DNA of 9,263 bases from Microcystis aeruginosa W13-11 (GTDB taxonomy: Bacteria; Cyanobacteriota; Cyanobacteriia; Cyanobacteriales; Microcystaceae). The translations under genes and the position numbers were made by a program. The stretch lies in assembly GCA_009995705.1 (NCBI GenBank), contig JAADBR010000192.1:1-9263 (forward strand), written 5' to 3'. Under the pieces are notes generated by a model. It ran no database searches, was not told where the DNA came from, and saw nothing but the letters and a program-made list of their open reading frames with translations. This document shows positions 1 to 5,617 of the stretch, piece after piece. Within the stretch, counting starts at the first letter, position 1, and every line of letters begins with the position of its first letter.

Positions 1-113
1 GACATTCATAATTGGTTTACCCATTGTTGTTATTGCGATACCCCTTTTAAAGAGCCTAATCAAGAGTCTGCCTAGCCATCCCTTTGTACCTCATTCAACT
101 GAAAACCGCTATA
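1..113. mobile_element. End of an insertion element (IS or MITE), rest outside window
   Basis: The element terminus reads TATAGCGG on the minus strand (113 down to 106). The 29 bases from 113 inwards match the left terminus of the 97-bp element at 9052-9148 in 24 of 29 positions, including a shared ATGAGGTACA block. The terminus falls inside the rhomboid gene, right after its catalytic His codon, and supplies its stop codon. A TA target duplication would fit, as in the IS630/Tc1-mariner group, but that family assignment is inference. Two forward frames are open here (one ends at 73-75, the other runs past the element end). Neither gives a transposase tail I recognise, so no CDS is called. Confidence 0.7.
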
Positions 114-657
114 AATGTCCTTGCCAAGAAATCCCCGGACGGGAAGAAGGCAAAACGCCCCAAATTGCGCCACCATAGAGTAAAAAGACTAGAATTGACA
201 AGAGTATAGAAGGAATATTTCTCTGGAAATAGCCCCGCAGTAATAAAAAACCTAAATAGCCAAAAATCAAGATACTTGCTCCGATATGGATGAATCCGGG
301 GGCAGCAAATAACCAGACTCCTAACCCCCCCACCAGCATAGTTAACCCAGTCACAATAAAAAAGTCACTGGTTTCCTGTAACATCACCAACCAACCGAGA
401 ATCAGGAAAGGAACCGTATTAGCAATAAGATGGGGAAAGTCCCCGTGTAGGAAAGGTGCGAAGAGAATACCCCGCAATCCGATGACTTGATGGGGAATAA
501 TCCCGAAATCGTCTAAACTGCCCCGAAAAACAAATTGATCTAAAATCTCTAACAGCCAAAAAATCGCCACAAAGGTAGCGAGGATTATTGCTTGGGTTTT
601 TATTTCTTGCCGTGATCCTTGACTCATAAGATTGATGGATGAGCTATTTTTTCCCAT
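109..657 (-). pseudogene. Rhomboid-family intramembrane serine protease, 3' end truncated by insertion
   Basis: Rhomboids cleave transmembrane substrates within the membrane using a Ser-His dyad. This 182-residue product is strongly hydrophobic with about six membrane segments. It shows the TM2 motif HGDFPHLIAN (His71, His76, Asn80), the nucleophile motif GAS (Ser128, in GASILIFG; the usual GxSG has Ile for the last Gly), and the last-helix motif GISWQGH with the catalytic His181. Translation stops one residue after that, because the stop TAG is contributed by the TATAGCGG end of the element at 1-113. Family members normally continue with a Gly-rich HLFGFxxG helix half, so about 15-25 residues are missing. 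All catalytic residues remain, but the helix packing face is lost, so activity is doubtful. I prefer the ATG at 657, which has a G-run (GGGGGG) six bases upstream; other ATGs at 672 and 627 lack this. Confidence 0.87.
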
Positions 658-672
658 TATAGCCCCCCACAT

Positions 673-737
673 CAGTTATCAGTTGCCAGTTATCAGTTAT
701 CAGTGATTCAGTTACCAGTGATTCAGTTACCAGTTAA
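673..737. repeat. Heptanucleotide tandem repeat (CAGTTAT type)
   Basis: The stretch consists of CAGTTAT-like heptamers (673-700: four units, one reading CAGTTGC), then two exact copies of a 15-mer CAGTGATTCAGTTAC (701-715 and 716-730), then a partial unit. It is the reverse complement of the AACTGAT array at 7014-7046. Such heptamers resemble the STRR repeats known from cyanobacteria. It directly abuts the 5' end of the rhomboid gene. Confidence 0.9.
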
Positions 738-769
738 GTAGGTGGGTGGAATTAAATATAAGATGAACC

Positions 770-832
770 TAGGTTGGGTTGAAGCATGAAACCCAACGCC
801 TGCATGGGTTACGCTACCGCTAACCCATCCTA
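770..832. repeat. 63-bp palindromic intergenic repeat with twin hairpins
   Basis: The ends are an inverted repeat (TAGGTTGGGTT and AACCCATCCTA, one mismatch). Inside are two perfect 8-bp stems, each with a 9-base loop: GTTGGGTT 773-780 with AACCCAAC 790-797, and ATGGGTTA 804-811 with TAACCCAT 821-828. This arrangement is typical of the GTTGGGTT/AACCCAAC repeat dispersed in cyanobacterial genomes. It lies between the convergent-facing spacer of rhomboid and nth and codes for nothing. No T-run follows the stems, so it is not a classical terminator. Confidence 0.8.
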
Positions 833-870
833 CAAATAATTGTGCCTCTCTACTTATCAGGTGTGAGTTT

Positions 871-894
871 TCTGTTTACTGTTTACTGTTTGCT
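871..894. repeat. Heptanucleotide repeat at the 3' end of nth
   Basis: On the minus strand the sequence runs AACAGTA, AACAGTA, AACAGAA, a 7-base periodicity. It overlaps the last codons and the stop of nth: the TAA at 878-876 lies inside the repeat. It differs in sequence from the AACTGAT array but shares the 7-base period. Confidence 0.7.
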
Positions 895-1532
895 GCGGGA
901 CAAAGAGGGGCCAATTGACAGGAAAAACAAGCGGGATTTCTTGCTTTACAAACCGCCCGGCCGTGGTAAATAATACTAATAGAAAAAGTTTCCCAATCCG
1001 GTTGAGGTAGTAAAGCCATTAAATCCCGTTCAATTTTCACCGGATCGTTATTAGTAGTTAAACCCAAACGATTACTTAAACGCTTAACGTGGGTATCTAC
1101 TGTCACCCCCTCAATAATCCCGTAAGCGTGAGCAAGTACCACATTAGCGGTTTTTCTAGCTACCCCGGGTAAAGTTAATAATTCCGCCATTGTCTTGGGT
1201 ACTTCCCCCTGAAAATCCTTGAGGATTTTTTGACAAGCACCCTGAATATTTTTAGCTTTATTGCGATAGAATCCCGTGGAACGAATCAGGGTTTCTAACT
1301 CCTCTCGCTCGGCAAAAGCTAAGGATTTGGCATCGGGAAAACGAGCGAATAAAGCAGGAGTCACCTTATTTACCCGCTCATCAGTGCATTGTGCCGAGAG
1401 AATAACTGCCACCAATAACTGCACGGGAGTTTGATAATTTAAGCTACAGGTTGCCTCTGGATATAATTGCTTTAAGTTGCTTAAAATCTCTAGGGCGTGC
1501 AGTTGAAGCTGAGTTGTTTTTCGAGGGTCCAT
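876..1532 (-). CDS. nth: Endonuclease III (DNA glycosylase/AP lyase)
   Basis: Base-excision repair enzyme that removes oxidised pyrimidines and nicks the abasic site. Residue numbers are from the ATG at 1532 (218 aa, the usual family length). The helix-hairpin-helix reads LPGVARKTANVVL with the catalytic Lys127, the catalytic Asp is Asp146 in VDTHV, and the C-terminal [4Fe-4S] motif is C195-x6-C202-x2-C205-x5-C211. All essential residues are present. The ATG shares its A with the TGA of rseP upstream (TGATG), which suggests translational coupling; an in-frame GTG at 1535 would add one residue. The last three residues and the stop lie in a heptanucleotide repeat, so the natural C-terminus may have been slightly rewritten. 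No transcription terminator is obvious apart from the palindromic repeat at 770-832. Confidence 0.97.
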   Translation of the reverse strand: MDPRKTTQLQLHALEILSNLKQLYPEATCSLNYQTPVQLLVAVILSAQCTDERVNKVTPALFARFPDAKSLAFAEREELETLIRSTGFYRNKAKNIQGACQKILKDFQGEVPKTMAELLTLPGVARKTANVVLAHAYGIIEGVTVDTHVKRLSNRLGLTTNNDPVKIERDLMALLPQPDWETFSISIIYHGRAVCKARNPACFSCQLAPLCPAANSKQ

Positions 1533-2623
1533 CACTGGAATAAATCCTGAAAAACTGCTAGGTTAGCCGTGTCGCGCACGATTAAGAAAACTCCCAATCC
1601 TAAGAGTAAAACTAGACCTGTTTGCATGATGTTATCTTGCAGTTTAGTCGGGAGAGGTTTACCTACCAAAGCCTCGATTAATAAAAATACCAACTGACCG
1701 CCATCAAGAGCAGGTAAAGGCAGAATATTAATCACCGCTAAGTTAATACTAATTAGGGCGGCAAATTGAAAAAGATTACCCGCATCATTACGAGCGATTG
1801 CTGCTCCGTATTCGACAATTTTAACCGGTCCTGCTACCTGTTGAACACTGTCTTTAAAGTTACTAACTAACTGCCCAAAACCTTGCACGGTTAATAGGGT
1901 TAATCGTTGAAATTCACCCGCACCCAAACTAAAAGCTTGCCCAAAACTATCGGCTTTCAGGCGAGTTTCTTCACCGTTAGGAGCCAATCTCACCCCAATT
2001 TTACCCTGACCATCACTTCCCAATTCAGGAGTAACAATTAAATCGAGAGTTTCTGTGGGGCGTTTGATGGTTAATTTTAGGGGTTGATCGGGGGAAGATT
2101 GAATAATGTCACGGAAGTCAATAATGGCATTTTGAGAAGCACCAAGAGGCTGATCATTGATAGCGAGAACGATATCACCCGCTTGTATTCCCGCTTGTTT
2201 AGCGACGGAATTTTCCGAGGTGAAAACCTCTGGAATAATTACCCCTTCTTGATAGTTAATTTTGGGAAACCCCACCGTAGCGACTTGGGTAACAAGCAAA
2301 AAATAGGCGAAAATTAAATTAGCAATTACTCCCGCACTAATGACGATAGCTCGATCAAAAACAGGACGATTGCGTAATAAATCAGGATCGTTATTGGGAA
2401 TTTGACTATCGGGATCGTCATCGGGAAAACCAACGTAACCCCCCAAAGGAATGGCGCGGAGGGCGTATTCTGTTTCTTTACCTTGATATTTAGCTAAAGC
2501 TGGACCAAAACCGATGGAAAAGCGATTAACATGGATAGATTGCCAACGAGCAGCGGCAAAATGACCTAATTCGTGAACGACAATTAATAGGGCAAGTACA
2601 CCGATCGCTATTAAAACTGACAT
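1532..2623 (-). CDS. rseP: RIP metalloprotease RseP, site-2 protease family (M50)
   Basis: Zinc intramembrane protease that cuts membrane-anchored regulators, such as anti-sigma factors, after a first cleavage. Numbers are from the ATG at 2623 (363 aa). The N-terminal membrane helix carries HELGH (His17, Glu18, His21). A conserved GGYVGF loop follows near residue 62, then a membrane helix near 93-113, one PDZ domain at about 123-200 (KQAGIQAGDIVLAIND), and a C-terminal helix with NILPLPALDGG whose Asp307 is the third zinc ligand. A last hydrophobic helix closes the protein. Cyanobacterial members usually have one PDZ domain, as here, versus two in E. coli. The TTG at 2632 would add MII, but the ATG is preferred because it starts directly into the hydrophobic segment. 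The gene is coupled to nth downstream. The substrate in cyanobacteria cannot be told from sequence. Confidence 0.96.
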   Translation of the reverse strand: MSVLIAIGVLALLIVVHELGHFAAARWQSIHVNRFSIGFGPALAKYQGKETEYALRAIPLGGYVGFPDDDPDSQIPNNDPDLLRNRPVFDRAIVISAGVIANLIFAYFLLVTQVATVGFPKINYQEGVIIPEVFTSENSVAKQAGIQAGDIVLAINDQPLGASQNAIIDFRDIIQSSPDQPLKLTIKRPTETLDLIVTPELGSDGQGKIGVRLAPNGEETRLKADSFGQAFSLGAGEFQRLTLLTVQGFGQLVSNFKDSVQQVAGPVKIVEYGAAIARNDAGNLFQFAALISINLAVINILPLPALDGGQLVFLLIEALVGKPLPTKLQDNIMQTGLVLLLGLGVFLIVRDTANLAVFQDLFQ

Positions 2624-2772
2624 GATGATCAAAATATAATGAATTAGCTTTTGTTAATTGTAAGCGATCCTCCCGGGCAGATTGCAAAAAATCTTTAGTT
2701 ATCGCTAATTTTTCGACCATTTATGCTAAAAGTGATCTTAACCGCCTAATCTGACCCGACGGAGAGCGATCT

Positions 2773-3055
2773 ATGCCGTTGAGTGAACGCGCCCAGCAAT
2801 TAATCCCAAAAGCGAAAATCATCAGTTTCGCTGATTGGCCCTGTCAGCAAGCAGCGATCGCTATTTGGCAACAAGCGGATGATCAAACTCGCTATCTCAG
2901 TGATAGGGATTTAGATACTATCAGTGCCATCAGGGGCGATGATTTCGGGGTTAGAAGCCTTAAAACAATACAGTTTAGAGTATTTTAGTGACTCAGAAAA
3001 AACCGCAATTGCTCCCTATTTCGATCACTTAATTACGGTTATGAAAAAGTTTTAA
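2773..3055 (+). pseudogene. Small hypothetical protein, reading frame broken in a GGGG run
   Basis: From the ATG at 2773, which has GGAGAG at 2761-2766 and a 6-base spacer, 71 residues are readable before a stop at 2986-2988. Its last 17 residues look unnatural. The other frame from 2938 reads MISGLEALKQYSLEYFSDSE and on to MKKF with a stop at 3053-3055. Removing one G from GGGG (2933-2936) joins the two into one continuous protein of 93 residues, with the junction DTISAIRAMISGLEAL. The restored product is soluble, helical and acidic/aromatic at its end; I do not recognise its family. The HIP1 octamer at 2854-2861 lies inside it. This is either a real frameshift, a homopolymer sequencing error, or less likely programmed frameshifting. 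Confidence 0.72.
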
Positions 3056-3059
3056 AAGC

Positions 3060-3110
3060 GCGGCATTTAATCCGTGTTAAAATAGTGAGGCCAACAGTTA
3101 AAAATGCCGC
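3060..3110 (+). promoter_or_regulatory. Probable promoter enclosed by a 9-bp inverted repeat
   Basis: GCGGCATTT (3060-3068) and AAATGCCGC (3102-3110) are perfect inverted copies 33 bases apart. Between them sits a -10-like TAAAAT at 3078-3083 with no convincing -35 box. This would place a start near 3090 and give the fibrillin gene a leader of about 145 bases. The inverted repeat could be an operator or simply a terminator stem for the small upstream gene; no T-run follows it. Confidence 0.4.
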
Positions 3111-3142
3111 TCACCGAGGTGAAAACTCCGTTGAACCTCTGA
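3104..3142 (+). CDS. Possible 12-codon upstream ORF in the fibrillin leader
   Basis: ATG at 3104 opens a 12-codon frame, MPLTEVKTPLNL, closed by TGA at 3140-3142. It begins inside the right arm of the inverted repeat and only a weak GAGG (3087-3090) lies upstream. Short frames of this kind occur by chance, so the call is tentative. It is noted because it sits in a long, structure-rich leader. Confidence 0.15.
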   Translation: MPLTEVKTPLNL

Positions 3143-3180
3143 AATCATCGGCGTGGGTGGGCCTTCTAGGGCTACCGAAA

Positions 3181-3210
3181 ACCTCGATCGAGCGCCTCGC
3201 GGGTCGAGGT
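3181..3210 (+). promoter_or_regulatory. Nested hairpin in the 5' leader of the fibrillin gene
   Basis: The outer stem ACCTCGA (3181-3187) pairs perfectly with TCGAGGT (3204-3210). The inner stem CGAG (3189-3192) pairs with CTCG (3196-3199) around a CGC loop. The structure ends 12 bases before the ribosome binding site (3223-3230) and does not cover it. No U-run follows, so it is not a terminator. I could not match the leader to a known riboswitch class. Confidence 0.5.
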
Positions 3211-3234
3211 GATTTATAAAATAAGGGAGATTCT

Positions 3235-3825
3235 ATGGATGCCAAAGCGAAATTACTGGAGTTGATCGCTGGTAGAAATCGCGGACTCCTGGCCACGGAA
3301 AGCGACCGCGTGCGGATTTTAGCGGCGATTGAACAATTGGAGGATCACAATCCCCATCCTCATCCCCTCGAAGTTAAACAACTATTAGGGGGCAATTGGC
3401 GTTTACTATTCACCAGCAGCCGCGACATTCTGGGACTAGATCGCCTACCTTTTTTTCAATTAGGGCAAATTTATCAATATCTCGACCTGAACAAGGCCAA
3501 ACTCTATAACATTGCTGAAATTACCGGCGTACCTTGGTTAGAAGGAGCAGTGATCGTCGCCGCTACCTTTGAACCCACCTCCGAGCGTCGGGTCATGGTC
3601 AAATTTGAGCGCTCGATCCTCGGTCTGCAACGTTTTCTCAATTATCATTCTCCCCAAGAATTTATCGACGCGATCGAAAGTGGCAAAAAATTTCCTCCCC
3701 TCGATTTTTCTTTCAATAATCGCGAACAAAAAGGTTGGCTCGATATCACCTATCTCGATGAAGATCTCCGCATCGGCCGCGGCAGCGAGGGCAGCGTCTT
3801 TATTCTCGCTAAGGAAAAAACCTAA
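3235..3825 (+). CDS. PAP/fibrillin family protein (plastid-lipid-associated protein type)
   Basis: Fibrillins bind lipids or isoprenoids at thylakoids and lipid globules and are linked to photoprotection; cyanobacterial members are the prokaryotic relatives of the plastid proteins. This 196-residue product has no signal peptide or membrane helix. It carries the family signatures in order: LGGNWRLLFTSS (51-62), FFQLGQIYQ (73-81), YNIAEITG (91-98), FEPTSERRVMVKFERSILG (112-130), and the C-terminal ITYLDEDLRIGRGSEGSVF (171-189), the strongest family hallmark. The start is set by AAGGGAGA at 3223-3230, four bases before the ATG. The gene appears monocistronic: it has its own leader, and a palindromic element begins one base after the stop. 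The exact ligand cannot be inferred. Confidence 0.95.
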   Translation: MDAKAKLLELIAGRNRGLLATESDRVRILAAIEQLEDHNPHPHPLEVKQLLGGNWRLLFTSSRDILGLDRLPFFQLGQIYQYLDLNKAKLYNIAEITGVPWLEGAVIVAATFEPTSERRVMVKFERSILGLQRFLNYHSPQEFIDAIESGKKFPPLDFSFNNREQKGWLDITYLDEDLRIGRGSEGSVFILAKEKT

Positions 3826-3826
3826 C

Positions 3827-3932
3827 TTAAGTAGGTAGGCGTTAAAAGTTGTCAGGCACCCCCCTTATCAAGGGGGGCAGGGGGGATCGAACCTAAAATC
3901 CATTTTTAATTTAATTATAACCAGCTACTTAA
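3827..3932. mobile_element. 106-bp MITE-like palindromic element
   Basis: Bounded by TTAAGTAG (3827-3834) and CTACTTAA (3925-3932), so both ends read TTAA, possibly the target duplication. The interior shares with 5388-5611 a GTTAAAA segment, a GTCAG segment, the C6/G6 hairpin and an AATTTAATTATAAC tail. CCCCCCTT (3859-3866) and AAGGGGGG (3870-3877) form an 8-bp stem with a 3-base loop. The element encodes nothing. Lying between the convergent fibrillin and TPR genes, the hairpin could end transcription from either side, though no T-run follows. Confidence 0.75.
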
Positions 3933-4065
3933 GATATGTCGGGAGTCAGAAGTCAATTGTGTCTAGCTGCCACTTATAAGCAATCAAGTCCGCTAACTTC
4001 TATCATTAAAACAAGCAAAAGTCAAGGGGTAAGCAACAAATTTTTACATGATCGCAACTGGTTAA

Positions 4066-5385
4066 TTATAATTGCCGAATTGCCTGATCACAATATTGAA
4101 CATATCCTGCTAACCCCAATTCTTGAAATAATTTCCGCGCTTGAAGATATGCTTCTTTCGCTTCCGCTATACGTTTGAGTTTATAGTAGGTAAGTCCCAG
4201 ATTCAACAGAGTCTTTGGTTCTCCTATGATATACTCCATTTCCTGAAAGATTGCTAAGGACTTTTGATAAAACTCGATCGCTTTTTGGTATTCTCCTAGG
4301 GAACCGTAAACATTCCCCAAACCTAGATAGGAATAAGCTTCTCCTGTTATATCAGAGATTTCCCGTTTGATTGCTAAAGACTGTTGATGAAACTCGATCG
4401 CTTTTTGGTATTCTCCTAGAGAATTGTAAATATTGCCCAAATTATTGTAACAATACGCTACTCCCTTTATATCATCAATTTCCTGAAAGATTGCTAAGGA
4501 CTGTTGATAAAACTCGATCGCTTTTTGGTATTCTCCTAGGGAATAGTAAATACCTGCTAATGAGTCGAGACTCGCAACTAAATCAAGTTCTAGATTTAAC
4601 TCTTTTTGTAAATCGATCGCTTTTTGATAATACTCGATCGCAATCTGTTGTTCCTGACGATAATCTGACAATGGCAGATTTAATAAACGATTTTTATAAA
4701 TTTTAGCTAAACTGGCATATAAACTCGCTAGTCTTGCCTCTTTATTGCCTTTATTTACCTCGATTTGCTCGATTAGTTCTAACAAGTCTTCTTTAGAGAT
4801 AAAAGGAATATCTTTATCTATAGTAATTTCGTCAAAAGATTGTAAAATTGGTAAAATTTCCTGACAAGGTAAAAAGTTACTTGGAGGAGAAATAAAGCGC
4901 AAAACTCCTTTTCTCCAACTCCAAAAATCGGGGGACTTTTTCCGTAAATTTACTTCCACTGTGCTTGTTACCCAAAGAACAATGGAATAGGGAAATTCTC
5001 GCAATCCTTCCCTTGTCCATTGCAGATAACCAAAAAATTTATCTAGTTCCGATTTTTCCCGTTGCCATTCGATGGAGTGTAATTTTTCCACTCCTGTGGT
5101 TGTGATCACAGCATTTTTGCTTTGTAATAACTCTGGTTTTCTGGAGACTAAACTAGCAATGGCTGCTCTTAAACTCGGTTCTTTTTGATCTAAATCAATC
5201 CGATAACAAGGGATTACTGGTTCTAATTCTTTGCTATAGCGATCAATAATTTCTTCTCGCAATTTTTCCTGATCACACACACAAATCAATATATTTAATC
5301 TCTCTTGATTTGCCTCTAGAGACACGATTAAACCTTCGTATTCCCTTTCATTTTCGTCAATAATTGAAGATGTTTCATCATTCAT
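4066..5385 (-). CDS. TPR protein with N-terminal degenerate NTPase-like domain
   Basis: A 439-residue soluble protein. Residues 25-165 form a globular head resembling the inactive NTPase-like modules that precede TPRs in many cyanobacterial proteins: NILICVCDQEKLREEIIDRY (31-50), a VITTTGVE strand (93-100), then REGLREFPYSIVLWVT (125-140) and SPDFWSWRKGVLRF (151-164). No Walker A (GxxxxGKS/T) is present, so ATP hydrolysis is not expected. Residues 171-220 are a linker. TPRs of exactly 40 residues follow at 271-310, 311-350, 351-390 and 391-430, preceded by a degenerate one at 221-270. Three share SLGEYQKAIEF and are nearly identical in DNA. It lies downstream of the AAA+ ATPase in the same direction, and pairing suggests a sensor or adaptor role. 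The start is the only ATG before the head domain. It has no Shine-Dalgarno, since a palindromic element ends two bases upstream. Confidence 0.9.
   Translation of the reverse strand: MNDETSSIIDENEREYEGLIVSLEANQERLNILICVCDQEKLREEIIDRYSKELEPVIPCYRIDLDQKEPSLRAAIASLVSRKPELLQSKNAVITTTGVEKLHSIEWQREKSELDKFFGYLQWTREGLREFPYSIVLWVTSTVEVNLRKKSPDFWSWRKGVLRFISPPSNFLPCQEILPILQSFDEITIDKDIPFISKEDLLELIEQIEVNKGNKEARLASLYASLAKIYKNRLLNLPLSDYRQEQQIAIEYYQKAIDLQKELNLELDLVASLDSLAGIYYSLGEYQKAIEFYQQSLAIFQEIDDIKGVAYCYNNLGNIYNSLGEYQKAIEFHQQSLAIKREISDITGEAYSYLGLGNVYGSLGEYQKAIEFYQKSLAIFQEMEYIIGEPKTLLNLGLTYYKLKRIAEAKEAYLQARKLFQELGLAGYVQYCDQAIRQL
4096..4575 (-). repeat. Four in-frame 120-bp TPR-coding repeats
   Basis: Units at 4456-4575, 4336-4455, 4216-4335 and 4096-4215 each encode one 40-residue TPR. 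The first three share long DNA blocks in exact 120-base register, for example ACTCGATCGCTTTTTGGTAT near 4272, 4392 and 4512 on the plus strand. The fourth has diverged. The DNA-level similarity suggests recent duplication or gene conversion, so unit number may vary among strains. Confidence 0.88.
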
Positions 5386-5387
5386 AA

Positions 5388-5611
5388 TAAGTGGGTAGGT
5401 GTTAAAAACTGTCAGATACCCCCCTTATCAAGGGGGGATTAAGGGGGGATCCGCACCCCCCTTATCAAGGGGGGATTAAGGGGGGATCCGCACCCCCCTT
5501 ATCAAGGGGGGATTAAGGGGGGATCCGCACCTAAGGGGGGATCCGCACCCCCCTTATCAAGGGGGGATTAAGGGGGGATCGATCTTCAATTTAATTATAA
5601 CTACTTACTTA
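5388..5611. mobile_element. 224-bp MITE-like palindromic element with internal 37-bp array
   Basis: The ends are a 9-of-11 inverted repeat (TAAGTGGGTAG and CTACTTACTTA). Flanking interior segments (GTTAAAA, GTCAG, CAATTTAATTATAAC) match the smaller element at 3827-3932. It fills almost the whole gap between the AAA+ stop (5618) and the TPR start (5385), leaving only six and two bases outside. It encodes no protein. The boundary is approximate because no clean target duplication was identified. Confidence 0.8.
5418..5580. repeat. 37-bp tandem array with C6/G6 hairpins
   Basis: The unit is A-C6-TTATCAA-G6-ATTAA-G6-ATCCGC. Full copies lie at 5418-5454, 5455-5491 and 5492-5528. A shortened 18-base copy lies at 5529-5546 and a last copy, whose end changes to GATC, at 5547-5580. 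Each full unit contains CCCCCCTT-ATC-AAGGGGGG, a perfect 8-bp stem with a 3-base loop on either strand. The related element at 3827-3932 has a single hairpin, so the array is an expansion within this copy. Confidence 0.93.
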
Positions 5612-5617
5612 TCCCCT

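Noticed and set aside
1..75. Transposase C-terminal tail ending at 73-75
   Set aside because: The frame is open only because the window begins there. The 24 residues match no transposase tail I know, and a second frame is open as well.
290..490. Plus-strand frame inside the rhomboid gene
   Set aside because: Antisense shadow of a clear membrane protease, with no domain or ribosome site.
2084..2317. Plus-strand frame inside rseP
   Set aside because: Antisense shadow over the PDZ region of a confident gene.
2526..2720. Minus-strand frame beginning MVEKLAITKDFLQSAREDRL upstream of rseP
   Set aside because: The first 30 residues look protein-like, but the rest runs out of frame through the well-supported rseP start and becomes Cys/Arg-rich. 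No family match was recognised.
3090..3234. tRNA or known riboswitch in the fibrillin leader
   Set aside because: No T-loop GGTTCGA-type box or cloverleaf, and no recognisable consensus of TPP, cobalamin, guanidine-I, fluoride or glutamine riboswitches.
3111..3296. Minus-strand frame over the fibrillin leader and start
   Set aside because: Arg/Pro/Ser-rich translation typical of a GC-rich non-coding stretch; it overlaps the fibrillin start on the other strand.
3538..3838. Overlapping frames on both strands within the fibrillin gene
   Set aside because: The PAP/fibrillin signatures in the main frame are decisive; these are shadows.
3936..4178. Plus-strand 80-codon frame antisense to the TPR gene end
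   Set aside because: It overlaps confident TPR coding sequence and has no recognisable features. The remaining 3933-4065 spacer shows nothing clear.
4371..4706. Plus-strand frame with repeated LLRTVDETRSLFGILL-like segments
   Set aside because: The repetition only mirrors the 120-bp TPR-coding repeats on the opposite strand.
5418..5580. CRISPR array
   Set aside because: The 37-bp units are head-to-tail with no unique spacers between them, and no cas gene is present.
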